Source: Rhodeus uyekii
Taxonomy: Eukaryota > Chordata > Actinopteri > Cypriniformes > Acheilognathidae
Direction of reading: 5' to 3'
NCBI GenBank assembly: GCA_037043235.1
Contig: JAWRVZ010000043.1
Coordinates: 1,835,001 to 1,899,000 of the forward strand
Length of the DNA stretch: 64,000 nt
Part shown: one piece after another, positions 60,211 through 64,000 of the stretch
How the letters are laid out: each line of letters starts with the position of its first letter
Position numbering within the stretch: position 1 is the stretch's first letter
Program-made: the position numbers and the translations under genes
The notes under the pieces: generated by a model
What the model saw: the letters and a program-made list of their open reading frames with translations, nothing else
Databases searched by the model: none
What the model was told of the DNA's origin: nothing

Positions 60211-60996
60211 TATTTTCTATTATTTTATTTTTTTATTTTTTTTATTATGAGAGAAAGACAAATTAACAAATCATAGGAGCTTATACAAATGATCAGTTAC
60301 ATACACGTATAGTGGGTAGAGAGACAATAACAAATTGAGGGGAAAAAAGACAAACAAACAAAAAAAACAAACGCTGAATATAAATGTAGTGATGTAGTGA
60401 AATAAATGTAGGTTAAGTTTAATCAATGGGGTATTTTACGTATAAAGATGTAGATAAGGGTAATTTAAGATGTTCATAATAACACTGAAACATTTATACT
60501 TGAGGTAGTATTCATACCAAAAAAATAATAACAATAATAATAGTAATGGCAGTAGTAGTAATAGCAATAATATATATGACAGTAATAACAGTAATAATAA
60601 CCATAATAATAATAATAAGTAATAAATAGTGGTAGCATTAATAATTAATAGTAATAGTAATATTAATCATGATAGTAATATACTAATACGACCAGGCAAT
60701 ACAATTATTGTGGAGATACACTATGGTCTAGGTCAGGGAGCTGACCTGATATACCATAGGGCTTGATTGAGGCATCAACTCATTAGCTAGTTTGAATCAA
60801 TATGTAAAGATGATAGTAGTGGATTGAATATTGTATCAAATTTGTGTAGTTGAATTTTAGTTGCTGATGTTTGTTTCTCTTTGATAACGTGGTCCTCCTC
60901 TCCAACATACAAAACCTCTGCTCCTATCTCTAGCTATCGCAAAGAAAACAATACTTCTCAACTGGAAAAATAAACACCAAATATTTTCTATTATTT
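60211..60996 (-). mobile_element. L1-like insertion with 15-bp target duplication, 5' part inverted
   Basis: TATTTTCTATTATTT at 60211-60225 is exactly repeated at 60982-60996, and the 756 bases between are absent from the logic of Tigger-C. A T-run at 60226-60242 is the minus-strand poly(A) tail, so the 3' end lies on the left. At the right end the plus strand reads KPLLLSLAIA then KKTILLNWKNK, resembling the C terminus of L1 ORF2 in the opposite orientation. That arrangement is what twin priming (5' inversion) produces. LINE type is inferred. Confidence 0.75.
60518..60690. repeat. (TAA/TAG)n low-complexity tract
   Basis: Imperfect trinucleotide repeats inside the L1-like insertion. Confidence 0.9.
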
Positions 60997-61088
60997 CTTA
61001 AGGGAAAACATGATTCTAGATATGAGCAATTCGAGTTACGAGCTCCGCTCTGGAACGGATTATGCTCGTATCTCGAGGTATTACTGTA

Positions 61089-62129
61089 TATGAGTCTATG
61101 GTAAAACAGTTAATGGAATCGAAGCAAATAAAAGGGAGAGACAGACAGCATATGAGAGAGAGGGTAAATGAGAGGGATTTCACTAACAGGTCCATGTTTC
61201 CCCCCTGTCATGAAGGCTAATTTACAGAACGTCCACAGACTCTCCTCCACTTTGAAGCATGAAATTCAGGGCCATCCATGCTATAAATTGCAGGGCTCTA
61301 ATGAGAGCAAAAAGAGGCTCCCCAGACACCAGCCATCAGAGAACAGCCATTTCACATGGAACTCTAATACCAAGACTGAGCAGAGGCCATGCTGGTCCGC
61401 TACCCTTTGGAAATAATGTGTGGATAGATAATATAACTTGACAAAACCAGAGCAGACCTCCTTTGAGTGAGTAAAACTAAAAATATTAGCTTCACTGCTC
61501 TCTTTCAAAGCCAATCTTTGAGTTAAAATCTAGATTTGACTCTGATGTTGATACCATGGTGGCAAATGTAAGATACGCTGAGAATTTTCTGATATCACTG
61601 GTCTACAGCCATAATGCTTCTGAAATAAAGGTAGTCAAACCTCACAAATTCTGGGTCACTGAAAACAAAAATTATGCTTAACATTTTTGATTGCCTCTAG
61701 ATTTAAAGATATACCACTGGGTCCGTATATTACCCTTGACTTGGCAATGGCATAGAATAAGTGAGTTATAAAGAGAAAGGATCTCAATTTAAACCAGAAA
61801 TGACAAAAAAATAATTTTGGACTGAATCTATGAATAAATCTATGACTGGGCTTTTAGGAATAACAATGATGCAATCTGAAGCTGGTACTTCATCATACAT
61901 GAATTTATGAATTTAATCATGTCATTTCTAGAAGTTTACATCACTCTGCTGAACAAATTGCCCTAATATCAGCTCTAGAAAGCATACAATGTCTTGCTCT
62001 CTTATTTGTCAGTGTTTGATTTTGCACAGGGACACAATTCTTTTCAGCCAAAGTGAACAAAGATGCCTCAACCGACAATGGAGAAACACTATCAGGGTAC
62101 ATGGAACAGATTATTCAACGCTCACAGAC
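61089..62129. other. Single-copy DNA; complex block 61160-61430
   Basis: 61160-61430 is GC-balanced and open for 82 codons without a recognised domain. Possibly conserved; no splice pair supported. Confidence 0.35.
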
Positions 62130-62860
62130 TATTCTTGTCACTGGTCAGGGACAAGAGATGACCGCAGGGGTGTGCAAACCTGCTCCTGGAAGGCCAACAT
62201 TTTAGTAAAAAGATCACTCCAAGATCACAATAGGCAATCCTGAAAGAATTGAGAAAGAACTCAAGAATCACAGAAAAAGACTCTAGAAACTGCATTCTTT
62301 ACTCATGTTCCCAGTATTAGAAAAACCACAAGAACAGTGTTTATAAAAGAACACAAAGACAACAACTGCTGTTTAAAAATTAGCACTCATATTTGTCCCA
62401 AAATCACCTGGTTGTTCCATAATGCCTCTGGAGAAAAGTTTTTGGGACAGTTTTGAAATAATTGTGGATACAATTCTAAATTTTGTGTTTAGAGGAAAAA
62501 AGGCAAACTGTGTAGAATAGCGGAGGAACATCATGGTATAGCACTGCTTCTGGGTCTACACATTTTTGCAATTATTGAAGGAACAATGAACATTAAAAAG
62601 ATTTTACAGATGAATTTCAGGACAGCAGGTAATGACTGCCACAAGACAATGACCCAAATCACAGTAGTGATACCAACTAGAATTCATTGTCTTTATTTAG
62701 GTATAACCTAAATTAAAAATTATTTGTTGGAAGAGATGGCCCAAAATTGGTCAAAAGTGATAAGAAGTTTGGTGAAATTTTGCTGCTAATGGAGGATCTA
62801 CAAGTTATTAAAAGGTACTCAAGGTTTCTTTCACTTTCTCCACCTTGCACTATGAATCAT
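62130..62860 (+). pseudogene. Highly decayed Tc1-like transposase remnant
   Basis: DNA words typical of a fish Tc1 transposase gene remain: AGAATAGCGGAGGAACATCA, TGGTATAGCACTGCTTCTGG, ATTATTGAAGGAACAATGAA, CAAGACAATGACCCAAATCA (the last encoding the QDNDPKH-like DDE motif). Stops and frameshifts are frequent and no terminal inverted repeats were found. Older than the copy at 54697. Confidence 0.65.
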
Positions 62861-64000
62861 TGCTCAATGTTTTAAAAAAAAAAACTTGAAAAATACAATT
62901 ATTAGTGCAGTCAGACTCCACATCAATGACTTTTCCCCTTGTTGTTTCCATGGTGACGCATCTTGCCTGTCACGTGACACACAAAACTACTATTATGACA
63001 GATGTTTCGCATTGTTTCTCTTTTTTTCTTCAAAATATTTAACAACTTGCTGGCCATGTACCTGATTCTCAAATACGTTGAAGTGAATGCGTTTTGTCAT
63101 TTGAAACCCATTATAATGATCATGTTGATGATCATTATAATGATGCGCGACGGGTGCCACCATGTTAGTATGCGCCGCAGTTCAGATAATCTGATACGAC
63201 ATGTAAATTCAGTCACTTCTGAATTACATGACAGTGAGTGTCAGGTGAAGTGGGAGAAGAATAGATTTTAAATAACTTTATAGTTACCTATGCAATGTGT
63301 ATCTGATCTGATCTGAATAAAACACCTTGTCAGTTTATAATTGAACGGATTACTATGTCTGATTTTATAGACATCAGAGAGTATTTTTCAAACTATAAAT
63401 GTATTTTTGTGCCAGTACTTATGAGTATTTAAATGTCTAAACCCTAAAATAAACCTTATGTGGTTGAAAACATTGAATAGTCATAAATGACAAGCTCTGT
63501 CACATCTGTGACATCAGTGACATCTGTTTGAGTTTAGTGTAAGTCAAAGTTTTTTTTTTTGTTAAAAATTATTTAATAAAACGTTAAAATACATTAACAT
63601 ATGGTACATATTTATTAGAAAGATAGCCAAAGGATTAATCATCAAAAAAACAAAAACAAACAAACATTAGATTCATTTGGGAGACGTTAGATTTGTCAAC
63701 TAACAGGAAAAATTAACGACAGATTAATCGGCAAAAAAAAAAATCATTAGAAGTAGCTCTCCGTCAACAAAAATGTTTGAAATTATGCATATGTGACAAT
63801 AATGCTTAACTGGTACATGTTGCATTCACAAATGCAACAGAGGTAATTATAACAGCGGTGGATCAATAAATAAATTCAAAATTAACAAATGTTTTAGAGT
63901 AAAGAAGGGTTACGTAACTCAAGAGCCAGACAGGGGTAAACTTGTCAATATTTTAGGAAAAATTACCTAGATAACGTAAATACCAGCAGTTGCATTGCAT
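62861..64000. other. Single-copy DNA to window end
   Basis: Contains the hairpin at 63109-63142. An 89-codon open frame at 63002-63271 that crosses the hairpin has no recognised domain. Confidence 0.4.
63109..63142. repeat. Perfect 15-bp inverted repeat with 4-base loop
   Basis: CATTATAATGATCAT, loop GTTG, ATGATCATTATAATG. Each arm is itself nearly palindromic (ATTATAAT), so it can also pair locally. Confidence 0.92.

Larger units (their letters stand above)
59221..61088 (+). mobile_element. Tigger-C element with transposase remnants and a nested L1-like insertion
   Basis: Element 59223-61086 flanked by TA. Right end is the reverse complement of CAGTAATACCTCGAGATACG; left end reads CATTAATACCATGAGATATG. 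ATACGAGC-type words are repeated near both ends, a feature of this Tigger family. Without the 756-bp insertion and its duplicated target the element is about 1.1 kb, half the size of an autonomous Tigger. It encodes only the two ends of the transposase. Confidence 0.87.

Overview
The window is eukaryotic, AT-rich, non-coding DNA from a ray-finned fish, most probably a cyprinid. The evidence is the repeat content. There are TTAA-flanked MITEs that begin AGGGTTAGTTCACCC, tRNA-derived and 5S-rRNA-derived SINEs, an L2-type LINE tail, Tc1 and pogo/Tigger transposons, hAT ends, solo LTRs and many (CA)n and (TA)n microsatellites. There are no operons, CRISPR arrays or free-standing rRNA or tRNA genes. 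No intact protein-coding gene could be supported. It reads as a large intron or intergenic region. Identification is by recognition of the sequence only, since no database search was possible.

Layout. 1-10 kb: a TTAA MITE, a complete hAT element with an exact 8-bp target duplication, a (TA)n tract, a TTAA-type repeat split by a SINE, a CpG-rich self-complementary TTAA MITE, a 180-bp tandem duplication and a first Tigger-A copy ending in an 18-bp minisatellite. 10-20 kb: a long-TIR MITE, then a dense cluster of SINEs, an L2 tail and LTR pieces, then a solo LTR with a 5-bp duplication and two hAT ends. 20-29 kb: mostly single-copy. 29-41 kb: Tigger-A, Tigger-B (one copy carrying a solo LTR), an LTR, and fragments of a dispersed MITE. 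41-45 kb: mostly single-copy. 45-53 kb: a 1.15-kb tract with repeated CGTWCATCAC boxes in both orientations, a fourth pogo-like family, a decayed gag-like reading frame, and two more Tigger-B copies with transposase remnants. 54-64 kb: an internally deleted Tc1 element, a short Tigger-A, a Tigger-C element with transposase remnants split by an L1-like insertion, and a very decayed Tc1 relative.

How the parts relate. Several insertions are nested, so relative ages can be read directly: an LTR inside Tigger-B, an L1-like insertion inside Tigger-C, and a SINE inside a TTAA repeat. Sister copies in the window supply the uninterrupted sequence for two of these. Recognisable protein remnants (Tigger, Tc1, gag-like) are all broken by stops, frameshifts or deletions. 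Some single-copy blocks look compositionally like conserved non-coding elements, but that cannot be judged without a cross-species alignment.
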